Both the position numbers and the translations under genes were made by a program. A stretch of 64,000 nucleotides of DNA from assembly GCA_947499255.1 (NCBI GenBank), contig CANMNF010000002.1:508430-572429 (forward strand), given 5' to 3'. Below the pieces are notes generated by a model. That model was not told the DNA's origin. It saw only the letters and a program-made list of their open reading frames with translations, and searched no databases. This document shows, in pieces, positions 17,517-24,212 of this stretch. This DNA is from an uncultured Sphingomonadaceae bacterium. Lineage in GTDB: Bacteria > Pseudomonadota > Alphaproteobacteria > Sphingomonadales > Sphingomonadaceae. The number at the start of each line of letters is the position of its first letter. Within the stretch, counting starts at the first letter, position 1.

Positions 17517-18326
17517 TTATTTAACCGAGAGAAGCTTGGTCTTCGTGGGCGCAGGCTGACTGCGCGGAGGAATGGCGCGCGCGGCGACTGGCTCTTCAAT
17601 GATTATCTCTTCGATCACTTCGGTCCCGCAAGAACGGCAATTCTTGCGACGCATGACACGATCAACCGGCGCATGTGAGCTATGCGCTACCGAGCGATAC
17701 GTAGTGCCTATCAGGCTGCTTCCATGCCCGCCGATTGCACCCATTCCTTGTGCTTCATACCGGCGCAAATAAGCCGCGCAATATTCTGCGGCATACGGAT
17801 CGATTTCGTATCCGTCATATTCGTTCTCGTCTTCGCTATCCAAAGCAGTGCCAAGAACCGCGCCCGCAATCCCGCCAATTCCGCCGCCAATAATGGTTCC
17901 TAAAAGCCGGTCACCATCAGCGATCCGATTGCCAGCCACGCCGCCAACCACTGCGCCCAAAAGGCCACCAATCAATCCGCCACCAGCGTCATCATCGTAG
18001 TAATCGTCTGCATCATATTGCCGTTCGCTCAACATGATCGAGCAATCTGTGAGCCAGGCCCGACGATCCGCATCGCCATATCCAAATCGCGGGGCATCTT
18101 GGCGATCTTGCTCATCAGCACGTACCCAGCGATAGCCTTGCGGTGCGATTGGCAGATCGGCAGCATAGTCAACACTGGTATATGGGGCACCATCGCTAAC
18201 CATGTCATCTTCAGAAAACAGCACAGTTTCTGCTTCGATTTCAACAATATGGTCGTCAGCCAACGCTGGCTGGGCGGCAGCAAGTAATGCGCCAGCAGAC
18301 AAAAGAGCGGTGATACGAGCAGACAT
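17517..18326 (-). CDS. Glycine-zipper 2TM-domain envelope protein
   Basis: The 269-residue protein has a signal peptide (MSARITALLSAGALLAAAQPALA, cleavage near residue 23), an acidic Asp/Tyr-rich stretch, then a Gly-rich 2TM domain (about residues 115-165, with repeats of GGxxG such as GGGLIGGLLGAVVGG and GNRIADG) and a C-terminal region containing a CRSC pair. Glycine-zipper 2TM proteins are usually outer-membrane or periplasmic proteins of unclear role, and this one may insert in the envelope. It is convergent with parB. Function beyond the domain is unknown. Confidence 0.78.
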   Translation of the reverse strand: MSARITALLSAGALLAAAQPALADDHIVEIEAETVLFSEDDMVSDGAPYTSVDYAADLPIAPQGYRWVRADEQDRQDAPRFGYGDADRRAWLTDCSIMLSERQYDADDYYDDDAGGGLIGGLLGAVVGGVAGNRIADGDRLLGTIIGGGIGGIAGAVLGTALDSEDENEYDGYEIDPYAAEYCAAYLRRYEAQGMGAIGGHGSSLIGTTYRSVAHSSHAPVDRVMRRKNCRSCGTEVIEEIIIEEPVAARAIPPRSQPAPTKTKLLSVK

Positions 18327-18366
18327 CCAATATTTCCTTCCCTTATGGGCGGACGCATGGCGCCCG

Positions 18367-18382
18367 TTAACCTGTTGGTTAG
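18367..18382. promoter_or_regulatory. Small inverted repeat TTAACC-N4-GGTTAG upstream of the glycine-zipper gene
   Basis: TTAACC (18367-18372) and GGTTAG (18377-18382) form a 5-bp inverted repeat 41 bases before the glycine-zipper start. The half-site resembles CtrA half-sites but the spacing does not match TTAA-N7-TTAA. It may be an operator. Confidence 0.25.
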
Positions 18383-18434
18383 GATAGTTTCTTGTAATGA
18401 CGCAATTGCGCGGAATGCCCTGTCCCGTTTCGCG

Positions 18435-18917
18435 TCAGATTCTGTCGGACAATAAATTGGCCAATGCTTCAATTCCGGCCTGATCCTGCGCGTCAAAGCG
18501 AGCTAGATCAGGGCTGTCAAGGTCGATCACGGCGATAACTTTGCCATCGCGTTTCACCGGGACGACCAATTCGGAAAGCGTCAGCGCATCGCAGGCGATA
18601 TGGCCGGGGAAGGCGTGAACATCCGCGACCAACTGACTTTTCCCGGAGGCGGCGGCTGTCCCGCATACGCCCACGCCCATACCTATACGGATACAGGCAG
18701 GCCGCCCGACGAAAGGGCCGAGCACAAGTTCGCCGCCCACAGCCCGGTAAAATCCTGTCCAATTACAGTCTGCAAGGAACTCTCCCAAGAGAGCTGCGAC
18801 ATTGGCCATATTGGCCACCGCATCGCGCTCATCGGCGGTGATTGCATCGGCGGCAGACAGCAGTTCGCGATAGATATCGGCTTTGGAGGCATTGGCGGCG
18901 GGGGCAAAATCATACAT
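18435..18917 (-). CDS. msrC: Free methionine-(R)-sulfoxide reductase (GAF-domain fRMsr)
   Basis: A 160-residue GAF protein; the start MYDFAPAANAS is chosen because it gives the usual length and avoids overlapping the divergent gene. The three catalytic/resolving cysteines of E. coli fRMsr are all present in order: PACIRI, GVCGTA and HIACDA, followed by VIDLDSP and FDAQDQAG. It reduces free Met-R-sulfoxide with thioredoxin, protecting against oxidation. It diverges from the sorbosone-dehydrogenase-like gene across 64 bp. Confidence 0.92.
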   Translation of the reverse strand: MYDFAPAANASKADIYRELLSAADAITADERDAVANMANVAALLGEFLADCNWTGFYRAVGGELVLGPFVGRPACIRIGMGVGVCGTAAASGKSQLVADVHAFPGHIACDALTLSELVVPVKRDGKVIAVIDLDSPDLARFDAQDQAGIEALANLLSDRI

Positions 18918-18981
18918 GTCAAAGCGGCCATACCCGCCAAAACCGTTGCCGCAAAGCGCGTGCTGGCGTATCTGATGCGTC

Positions 18982-20448
18982 ATGGCTGTCCTCAAAAAGA
19001 TCCTTATCGCCCTACTGGTTTTCATCCTCCTTGTGGGAGCGTTCTTGTGGTGGGTTTCGCGCGGAAATCCGGCGGAATTGACCATTGATGAGACCAGCGG
19101 CACCGATCCTGTGCTTGCCGCACCCGAAGCGGAATGGTTCCCTACGGTTTCTATCTCCAAGCCCATCGGCTGGGGCGAAGATGGCAAGCCAACGGCGGCG
19201 GAAGGGCTTGTCGTCAATCGTTTTGCCGAAGGGCTGGAGCATCCACGTGTGGTCTACACGATGCCCAATGGCGATGTGCTGGTTACTCTCACACGTTCTC
19301 CCAACAGCGAGGTTTCCGATAGCTGGTTGACCAATCTGGTGGCCGGTTTCCTGTTCGATCGCGCAGGTGCTGGCGGCGCTTCGCCCAATCAGCTGGTTTT
19401 GCTGCGCGATAGCGATGCCGATGGCGTGGCCGAGGAGCGCCACGTCCTGCGCGATGATCTGGATTCGCCTTCAGGCATCGCCTGGCGTGATGGTGAGCTG
19501 TTTATCGCCAATCACGATGAGGTTTTGCGGTTTGCTTACGAAGAAGGCGCAAACGTTGTTGCTGGCGATCCGGAAAAACTGATGGATTTGCCCCCGGCGG
19601 GCGGTCATTGGATGCGTAACATCATCCTTTCGACTGATGGTACCGAGCTTTTCATTGCGGTTGGTTCAGCATCCAATATCGGTGAAAAAGGGATGGAGAT
19701 CGAAGCGGGCCGCGCAGCCATCCATGAACTCAATCTGGAAACCGGTGTTATCCGATTGTTTAGTGCAGGGTTGCGCAATCCCAACGGGCTTGCCTGGCAC
19801 CCTTGGACGGGCGAACTTTGGACCACTGTGAATGAGCGGGACATGCTCGGTTCGGACCTGGTGCCCGATTATATGACTAACGTGCCCATCGGTTCGCATT
19901 ACGGCTGGCCCTGGCTGTATTTCAACGATGTGGTTGATGAACGCGTCGAAGCGCGCATGCCTGATTTTTTGCAGGAATATTCCCGCACACCGGAATACGC
20001 TCTTGGTGCGCACACCGCGCCGCTTGGCATGGTGTTCACCCAGGAAGGTGCACGCATGGGCGAAGGTTTTGGGCCAGGCGCTTATGTGGCGCGGCACGGC
20101 TCATGGAACCGCAAACCTGCGGCCGGCTATGATGTGGTATTCGTAGAGTTCGATGATCTGGGCAATCCCCAAGGCAAGCCAAAACCTGTGTTGGAAAGCT
20201 TTCTTGCTGGCGACGGGGAAACCTATGGCCGCCCAACATGGGTAGCATGGGATCAAACAGGCGCGCTTTTGGTAAGCGATGATACAGCCAACATCATCTG
20301 GCGCGTCGTCAATCCTGATGCGCAGCCAGCAGAGGCTATAGCTGCAACCGAAGTGGAAAGCCTGCAACCCGTGCGTGAACTCAATGGCGATCCCGCGCGC
20401 GCTTTCGAAAACCCGCCTGAAGATTTAATGATGCCAGGCGCATTCTAA
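18982..20448 (+). CDS. Membrane-anchored sorbosone-dehydrogenase-like PQQ sugar dehydrogenase
   Basis: The 488-residue protein starts with a hydrophobic anchor (about residues 5-23) and then folds as a six-bladed beta-propeller of the soluble glucose/sorbosone dehydrogenase type, with HPRVVYTMPNGDVLV, HWMRNIILSTDG, GLRNPNGLAWHP and the late HGSWNRK motif. Family members oxidise sugars or sugar alcohols in the periplasm using PQQ. No PQQ synthesis genes are in the window, so the cofactor and substrate are inferred from family. It ends six bases before the convergent DUF815 gene. Confidence 0.82.
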   Translation: MAVLKKILIALLVFILLVGAFLWWVSRGNPAELTIDETSGTDPVLAAPEAEWFPTVSISKPIGWGEDGKPTAAEGLVVNRFAEGLEHPRVVYTMPNGDVLVTLTRSPNSEVSDSWLTNLVAGFLFDRAGAGGASPNQLVLLRDSDADGVAEERHVLRDDLDSPSGIAWRDGELFIANHDEVLRFAYEEGANVVAGDPEKLMDLPPAGGHWMRNIILSTDGTELFIAVGSASNIGEKGMEIEAGRAAIHELNLETGVIRLFSAGLRNPNGLAWHPWTGELWTTVNERDMLGSDLVPDYMTNVPIGSHYGWPWLYFNDVVDERVEARMPDFLQEYSRTPEYALGAHTAPLGMVFTQEGARMGEGFGPGAYVARHGSWNRKPAAGYDVVFVEFDDLGNPQGKPKPVLESFLAGDGETYGRPTWVAWDQTGALLVSDDTANIIWRVVNPDAQPAEAIAATEVESLQPVRELNGDPARAFENPPEDLMMPGAF

Positions 20449-20454
20449 AGCGTC

Positions 20455-21276
20455 TTAGCGCGGCAGTGATTTGCCCGCGCGGCCAGCAAGTTCGGTGATG
20501 AAGTGCCAAGCCACACGGCCAGAGCGTGCTCCGCGCCGTTTTGACCATTCCAGCGCCTCCGCCTCATCCAATTTGAGGTCATACTCAGCGGCATATCCAC
20601 GCAGGATTTCAAGATAATCGTCTTGGCTGGCGACGTGAAAACCCAAAGACAGGCCAAAGCGGTCAGCCAGGGCCAGCTGATCATCGACAGTATCGCGCGG
20701 ATTGACCGGATCGTCCTGCTCATCTGCATGGCGAGACAGGATCGCGCGGCGATTGGAAGTTACGGCAACGCGCACATTGTCCGGGCGCGCTTCTACGCCG
20801 CCATCCAACCAGCTGCGCAGATGGCGCGGGGTAGTCGTATCCCCTTCTGCAAAGCCAAGATCGTCAATGAAGACCAGAAAATTTCGATCAATATCAGATA
20901 GTTGCGCAAATAATGCGGGAAGTGACGTCACGGCGTCGGTCGCCACTTGCACCAAAGCGATTGCGCCTCCATCGGCTTGCGCGGCGACCACAGCAGAGCG
21001 CAGCAATGCCGACTTGCCCATCCCACGCGCGCCCCATAACAGCATATCATGTGCAGGAAGTCCGGCGGCCAGCCTTGTGACATTTTTCGTAACCGCAGCT
21101 TTTTGCTTATCGATCCCGCGCAAAAGATTGAGCGGTGCAGCCTCGATCCGGGCAACAGGCCGCCCGCTCCCATCCCAGATGAAAGCGGGCGCTGTCAGCC
21201 AATCCGCGCCATCGGCATCGGCAGGCGTCAACCGCTCAAGCGCGGCGGCGATGCGGAGGAGAGTATCGTCATTCAC
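20455..21276 (-). CDS. DUF815 AAA-type ATPase
   Basis: A 273-residue P-loop protein with Walker A GARGMGKSALL, Walker B-like FLVFIDDLGFAEGD, the DUF815 landmark LLRGIDKQKAAVTKN before the P-loop and TSNRRAIL after it. DUF815 members are uncharacterised DnaA/AAA-like ATPases. It diverges from the threonylcarbamoyl-AMP synthase gene with a 23-bp gap, so both promoters must overlap. Confidence 0.88.
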   Translation of the reverse strand: MNDDTLLRIAAALERLTPADADGADWLTAPAFIWDGSGRPVARIEAAPLNLLRGIDKQKAAVTKNVTRLAAGLPAHDMLLWGARGMGKSALLRSAVVAAQADGGAIALVQVATDAVTSLPALFAQLSDIDRNFLVFIDDLGFAEGDTTTPRHLRSWLDGGVEARPDNVRVAVTSNRRAILSRHADEQDDPVNPRDTVDDQLALADRFGLSLGFHVASQDDYLEILRGYAAEYDLKLDEAEALEWSKRRGARSGRVAWHFITELAGRAGKSLPR

Positions 21277-21299
21277 AATATGCCGGGCTATAGCGCGGC

Positions 21300-22220
21300 G
21301 TGATGGTCAGCAAAACACCCATTATTGCAGCAGATGCTAAAGGATTGGAGCGCGCGGCGCGCGCTCTGGAGCAAGGCGGGCTTGTGGCGGTGCCTACAGA
21401 GACGGTTTATGGCCTTGCCGCGCGCGCAGATCGTGATGATGCGGTGCAAAGTATTTACCGAGCCAAAGGACGCCCGGACAACAACCCTTTGATCGTGCAT
21501 GTCGCCTGTTTGGACGAAGCGCAATCATTCGCCGAGTTTTCACCCGAAGCACAGACGCTGGCCAAGCAACATTGGCCCGGACCGCTGACCTTGGTTTTGC
21601 CGCGCAAGGCGGGGGCGCCATTGGCACACGCGGTCAGCGCTGGTTTGCCGACATTGGCGCTGCGTGTGCCTGCACATCCAGCTATGCGCGCTTTGTTGAA
21701 ATTATGCGATTTTCCGCTCGCGGCGCCATCTGCCAATCGCAGCGGTTTTATCAGCCCCACATCCGCGCAACATGTCGCGGCATCGCTTGATGGACGTATC
21801 GATCTGATTCTGGATGGAGGACCGTGTGAGACAGGTCTTGAATCAACAATTATCGCTGTGCGCGAAAGCGGCCGTCAGGAAATTTTGCGGCCCGGCGCAT
21901 TTTTCGCGGAGCAAAGTGTCGCTGTAACAAGCGCCGGAATTGAAGCTCCGGGCCAATTGTCACGCCATTATGCGCCGGGAAAACCTGTTCGATTGTTTGC
22001 CAAAGTCCCGGCAGATGATGAATTCATGATCGGGTTCGGCCCGATAAAGGGCGACTGCAATTTATCTGAAGATGGGGATTTGTCGCAAGCAGCTCAGCAG
22101 CTTTACGCATGCTTACATCTGGGTGCGCTGGCGGGAGCGGCCAGGATAGCCATCGCCCCTATACCAGAGACCGACATTGGCGTTGCAATCAATGACAGAT
22201 TACGCCGAGCGGCGCGTTAG
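21300..22220 (+). CDS. tsaC: L-threonylcarbamoyladenylate synthase (Sua5 type)
   Basis: At 306 residues this is the longer Sua5-like form: an N-terminal YrdC domain with GLVAVPTETVYGLAA, KGRPDNNPLIVH and PSANRSG, and a C-terminal Sua5 extension starting near SRHYAPGKPV. It makes threonylcarbamoyl-AMP for the universal t6A37 tRNA modification. Translation may begin at GTG 21300 or the adjacent ATG 21303. Its 3' end overlaps the convergent lipoprotein gene by four bases. Confidence 0.92.
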   Translation: MMVSKTPIIAADAKGLERAARALEQGGLVAVPTETVYGLAARADRDDAVQSIYRAKGRPDNNPLIVHVACLDEAQSFAEFSPEAQTLAKQHWPGPLTLVLPRKAGAPLAHAVSAGLPTLALRVPAHPAMRALLKLCDFPLAAPSANRSGFISPTSAQHVAASLDGRIDLILDGGPCETGLESTIIAVRESGRQEILRPGAFFAEQSVAVTSAGIEAPGQLSRHYAPGKPVRLFAKVPADDEFMIGFGPIKGDCNLSEDGDLSQAAQQLYACLHLGALAGAARIAIAPIPETDIGVAINDRLRRAAR

Positions 22221-22549
22221 CGTTCTGCTTCGACCGGCACGCCGGGCAAGGCGGCTTCGATCTCTCGGCGCAGGACCACGGCTTCTCGGCAAGCTTTGTC
22301 ATTGCCATTTTCGCAGTCATCAGCCAGCTTGTCATAATCGCGTTGCATCCGTCCCAGCCGCTCTTCACGCTGCCGGATTTCTCTGCCGCGTGCTTCGTCC
22401 GCTTCGGATTGGCTGGTAGTTGCCAGATCCACAGCTTTGCTGGCAACTTTTACCGGCGCGGTCGCGACATCGATGGCTGTGCGAGCAATGCATCCGCTCA
22501 CTATCAAAGCGGCCGGGATGACGAGAGCAATACGCTTATACATCGCCAA
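22217..22549 (-). CDS. Small lipoprotein of unknown function
   Basis: The 110-residue protein has a lipoprotein signal with lipobox VSGC (Cys about residue 20), then DVATAPVKVASKAVDLATTSQSEAD and a charged helical region with a CENGNDKAC pair. This architecture recurs in sphingomonads but I know of no assigned function. The second in-frame ATG (MYKRIALV) two codons in may be the true start. It overlaps the end of tsaC on the opposite strand. Confidence 0.68.
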   Translation of the reverse strand: MAMYKRIALVIPAALIVSGCIARTAIDVATAPVKVASKAVDLATTSQSEADEARGREIRQREERLGRMQRDYDKLADDCENGNDKACREAVVLRREIEAALPGVPVEAER

Positions 22550-22652
22550 CTCTTATGACAGAGCCGCGATTGCAGGGGAATGGTTTAAACCCTTGCCCGT
22601 TAAAATGCCTATCACGCCGCCAATGCAAATGGTGGCGCTAAATTTCCAAAGG

Positions 22653-22692
22653 AAAAGGGCCGCTCACATTGCGATGCGAGCGGCCCTTTTTT
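22653..22692. terminator. Strong bidirectional terminator downstream of carD
   Basis: AAAAGGGCCGCTC (22653-22665) is the exact reverse complement of GAGCGGCCCTTTT (22678-22690), with a 12-base loop; T-runs flank both strands. It lies 27-64 bases past the carD stop on the minus strand and is the best-formed terminator in the window. Confidence 0.85.
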
Positions 22693-22716
22693 GACTTTGA
22701 AGAACAGCGCAGGCGA

Positions 22717-23250
22717 CTATGCGTCTTCGGTGTTCTCATAATATTGCGGGGCATGTTCCTTCAACACATCGAGAATTTTGGTGAGCGCGGTTGGCTCATC
22801 AGTTTTCTCCATGGCCGCGAGTTCACGCGCCAGACGGCTTGAGGCCGCTTCAAAAATTTGCCGTTCGGAATAGCTTTGTTCGGGCTGATCTTCCGGGCGG
22901 AACAAGTCGCGCGTTACTTCGGCGATCAAAACGATTTCACCTGAATTGATCTTCGCCTCATATTCCTGTGCGCGGCGGCTCCACATGGTGCGCTTCACCT
23001 TGGGTTTGCCTTTGAGGGTTTCCATCGCTTCTTTCAGCGTCTTGTCTGAGGAAAGCTTGCGCATGCCGATCGACTCAACTTTGTTGACCGGAACGCGCAG
23101 CGTCATCCGTTCTTTTTCAAAGCGAAGCACATACAGCTCAAGCTGCATGCCGGCGATTTCTTCATTCTGGATTTCGGTCACACGGCCAACGCCGTGCTTA
23201 GGATACACCACATAATCGCCAACATCGAAGGCGGGTGTATTGGCAGCCAT
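22717..23250 (-). CDS. CarD/CdnL-family transcription regulator
   Basis: A 177-residue CarD_CdnL_TRCF protein: N-terminal RNA-polymerase-interacting domain with FDVGDYVVYPKHGVGRV, and a helical C-terminal domain with the conserved WSRRAQEYEAKI and LIAEVTRDLF segments that contacts promoter DNA. CdnL stabilises open complexes at rRNA and housekeeping promoters and links growth to division in Caulobacter. A 36-bp inverted repeat lies 148-183 bases upstream of the start and a strong terminator follows. Confidence 0.93.
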   Translation of the reverse strand: MAANTPAFDVGDYVVYPKHGVGRVTEIQNEEIAGMQLELYVLRFEKERMTLRVPVNKVESIGMRKLSSDKTLKEAMETLKGKPKVKRTMWSRRAQEYEAKINSGEIVLIAEVTRDLFRPEDQPEQSYSERQIFEAASSRLARELAAMEKTDEPTALTKILDVLKEHAPQYYENTEDA

Positions 23251-23397
23251 AAAAAGTCCTTTCTAAACCGGTCAGGCCTGCATTTGCGATGATGCCATCC
23301 GGACCGCACGATGTGATCGGCGGCACACGAAGTGCAATTTTTCGCTGGTGCGGGGAGCCTGCCTTCCTGTCTGCAAGCGGCACAAACCGCTAACAGT

Positions 23398-23433
23398 TGG
23401 CATTTATATAACAGATTCGTAACATAAATGCCA
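23398..23433. promoter_or_regulatory. 36-bp AT-rich inverted repeat upstream of carD
   Basis: Two 15-base arms (23398-23412 and 23419-23433) match with 13 of 15 pairs around a 6-base spacer; the outer ten bases, TGGCATTTAT and ATAAATGCCA, are perfect. On the minus strand it includes TATATAA, a possible -10 element toward carD. Operator, promoter or cruciform are all possible; no U-tract follows, so it is not a terminator. The rest of the 286-bp gap 23251-23536 shows nothing recognisable. Confidence 0.5.
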
Positions 23434-23536
23434 CCCCCGCCCTTGGAGAGAGATTCTCAAAGGCTTGGCTAAAGGACTTTGCTCAACAGCCTGGCGGCAA
23501 GGATCATGCCGGCTGTCTGCCCCGGGAATGGTAAGT

Positions 23537-23875
23537 TTAGTCGCCTTCGCCCGGCTCAGGAGAGAAAAATTCCTCGAACTTGCCTTCTTTGCCTTTGTGA
23601 TCATCGGCATCGGCAGGAGGATCTTTGGCTTCGGTAATGTTGGGCCATTCGGCAGAAAACTTGGTGTTCACTTCAAGCCACTTTTCCAAGCCATCCTCTG
23701 TATCGGGAAGGATCGCTTCGGCCGGGCATTCGGGTTCGCATACGCCGCAATCAATGCATTCGGAAGGGTTGATGACGAGCATATTCTCGCCCTCATAGAA
23801 GCAATCGACCGGGCACACTTCAACGCAATCTGTGTATTTGCATTTGATGCAGGCATCGGTGACGACATAAGTCAT
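23537..23875 (-). CDS. fdxA: Seven-iron ferredoxin FdxA
   Basis: A 112-residue ferredoxin beginning [17 protein letters not shown], with two cysteine sets (C9-x2-C-x4-C17-x3-C21-P and [12 protein letters not shown]) for one [3Fe-4S] and one [4Fe-4S] cluster, and an acidic C-terminal tail. It is a small cytoplasmic electron carrier common in alphaproteobacteria. It follows the S4/helicase pair on the same strand. Confidence 0.93.
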   Translation of the reverse strand: MTYVVTDACIKCKYTDCVEVCPVDCFYEGENMLVINPSECIDCGVCEPECPAEAILPDTEDGLEKWLEVNTKFSAEWPNITEAKDPPADADDHKGKEGKFEEFFSPEPGEGD

Positions 23876-23939
23876 TGAACAAGAATCCCTTGGCTTTTCA
23901 GCGCAGCTTCGCGCCTTTCGCCCTCGCTATGGCGAGAAA

Positions 23940-24212
23940 TCAGCCAGCGTCAAGGCTCTCATAGCAGGTTTGCGCCTCAATTGCTGATCCTCTGCGATCT
24001 GGCAAAGCGCAGATGTGAATGACCTTAACCCGGACGCCAACCGGCAAAGTGAGCACATCACCTACCTCAATCGGAGTATCGATATTCACCACCCGCTGCC
24101 TGTTTTTGCGCATGTGGCCTTCACTGATCCACCGCTGCGCGACGGACCTGCTGCGCGCAAAGCGAAGCCGCACAAGCAACAGATCAAGCCGCAGCGCTTC
24201 AGCTTTTGCCAA
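23940..24212 (-). CDS. S4-domain RNA-binding protein (Hsp15-like)
   Basis: The S4 fold is clear from LRLDLLLVRLRFARSRSVA onward with a GHMRKNRQRV loop and VGDVLTLPVG strand. I place the start at TTG 24212 (MAKAEALRLDL), because longer frames only read antisense-like helicase sequence and no ATG precedes the domain; this overlaps the helicase stop by 14 bases. About 90 residues, like Hsp15/HslR proteins that bind stalled 50S-nascent chain complexes. The helicase-S4 pairing is common in alphaproteobacteria. Confidence 0.75.
   Translation of the reverse strand: MAKAEALRLDLLLVRLRFARSRSVAQRWISEGHMRKNRQRVVNIDTPIEVGDVLTLPVGVRVKVIHICALPDRRGSAIEAQTCYESLDAG

Noticed and set aside
18367-18382. TTAACC-N4-GGTTAG as a CtrA box
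   Set aside because: Half-site spacing and orientation do not fit TTAA-N7-TTAA; kept only as a weak inverted repeat.
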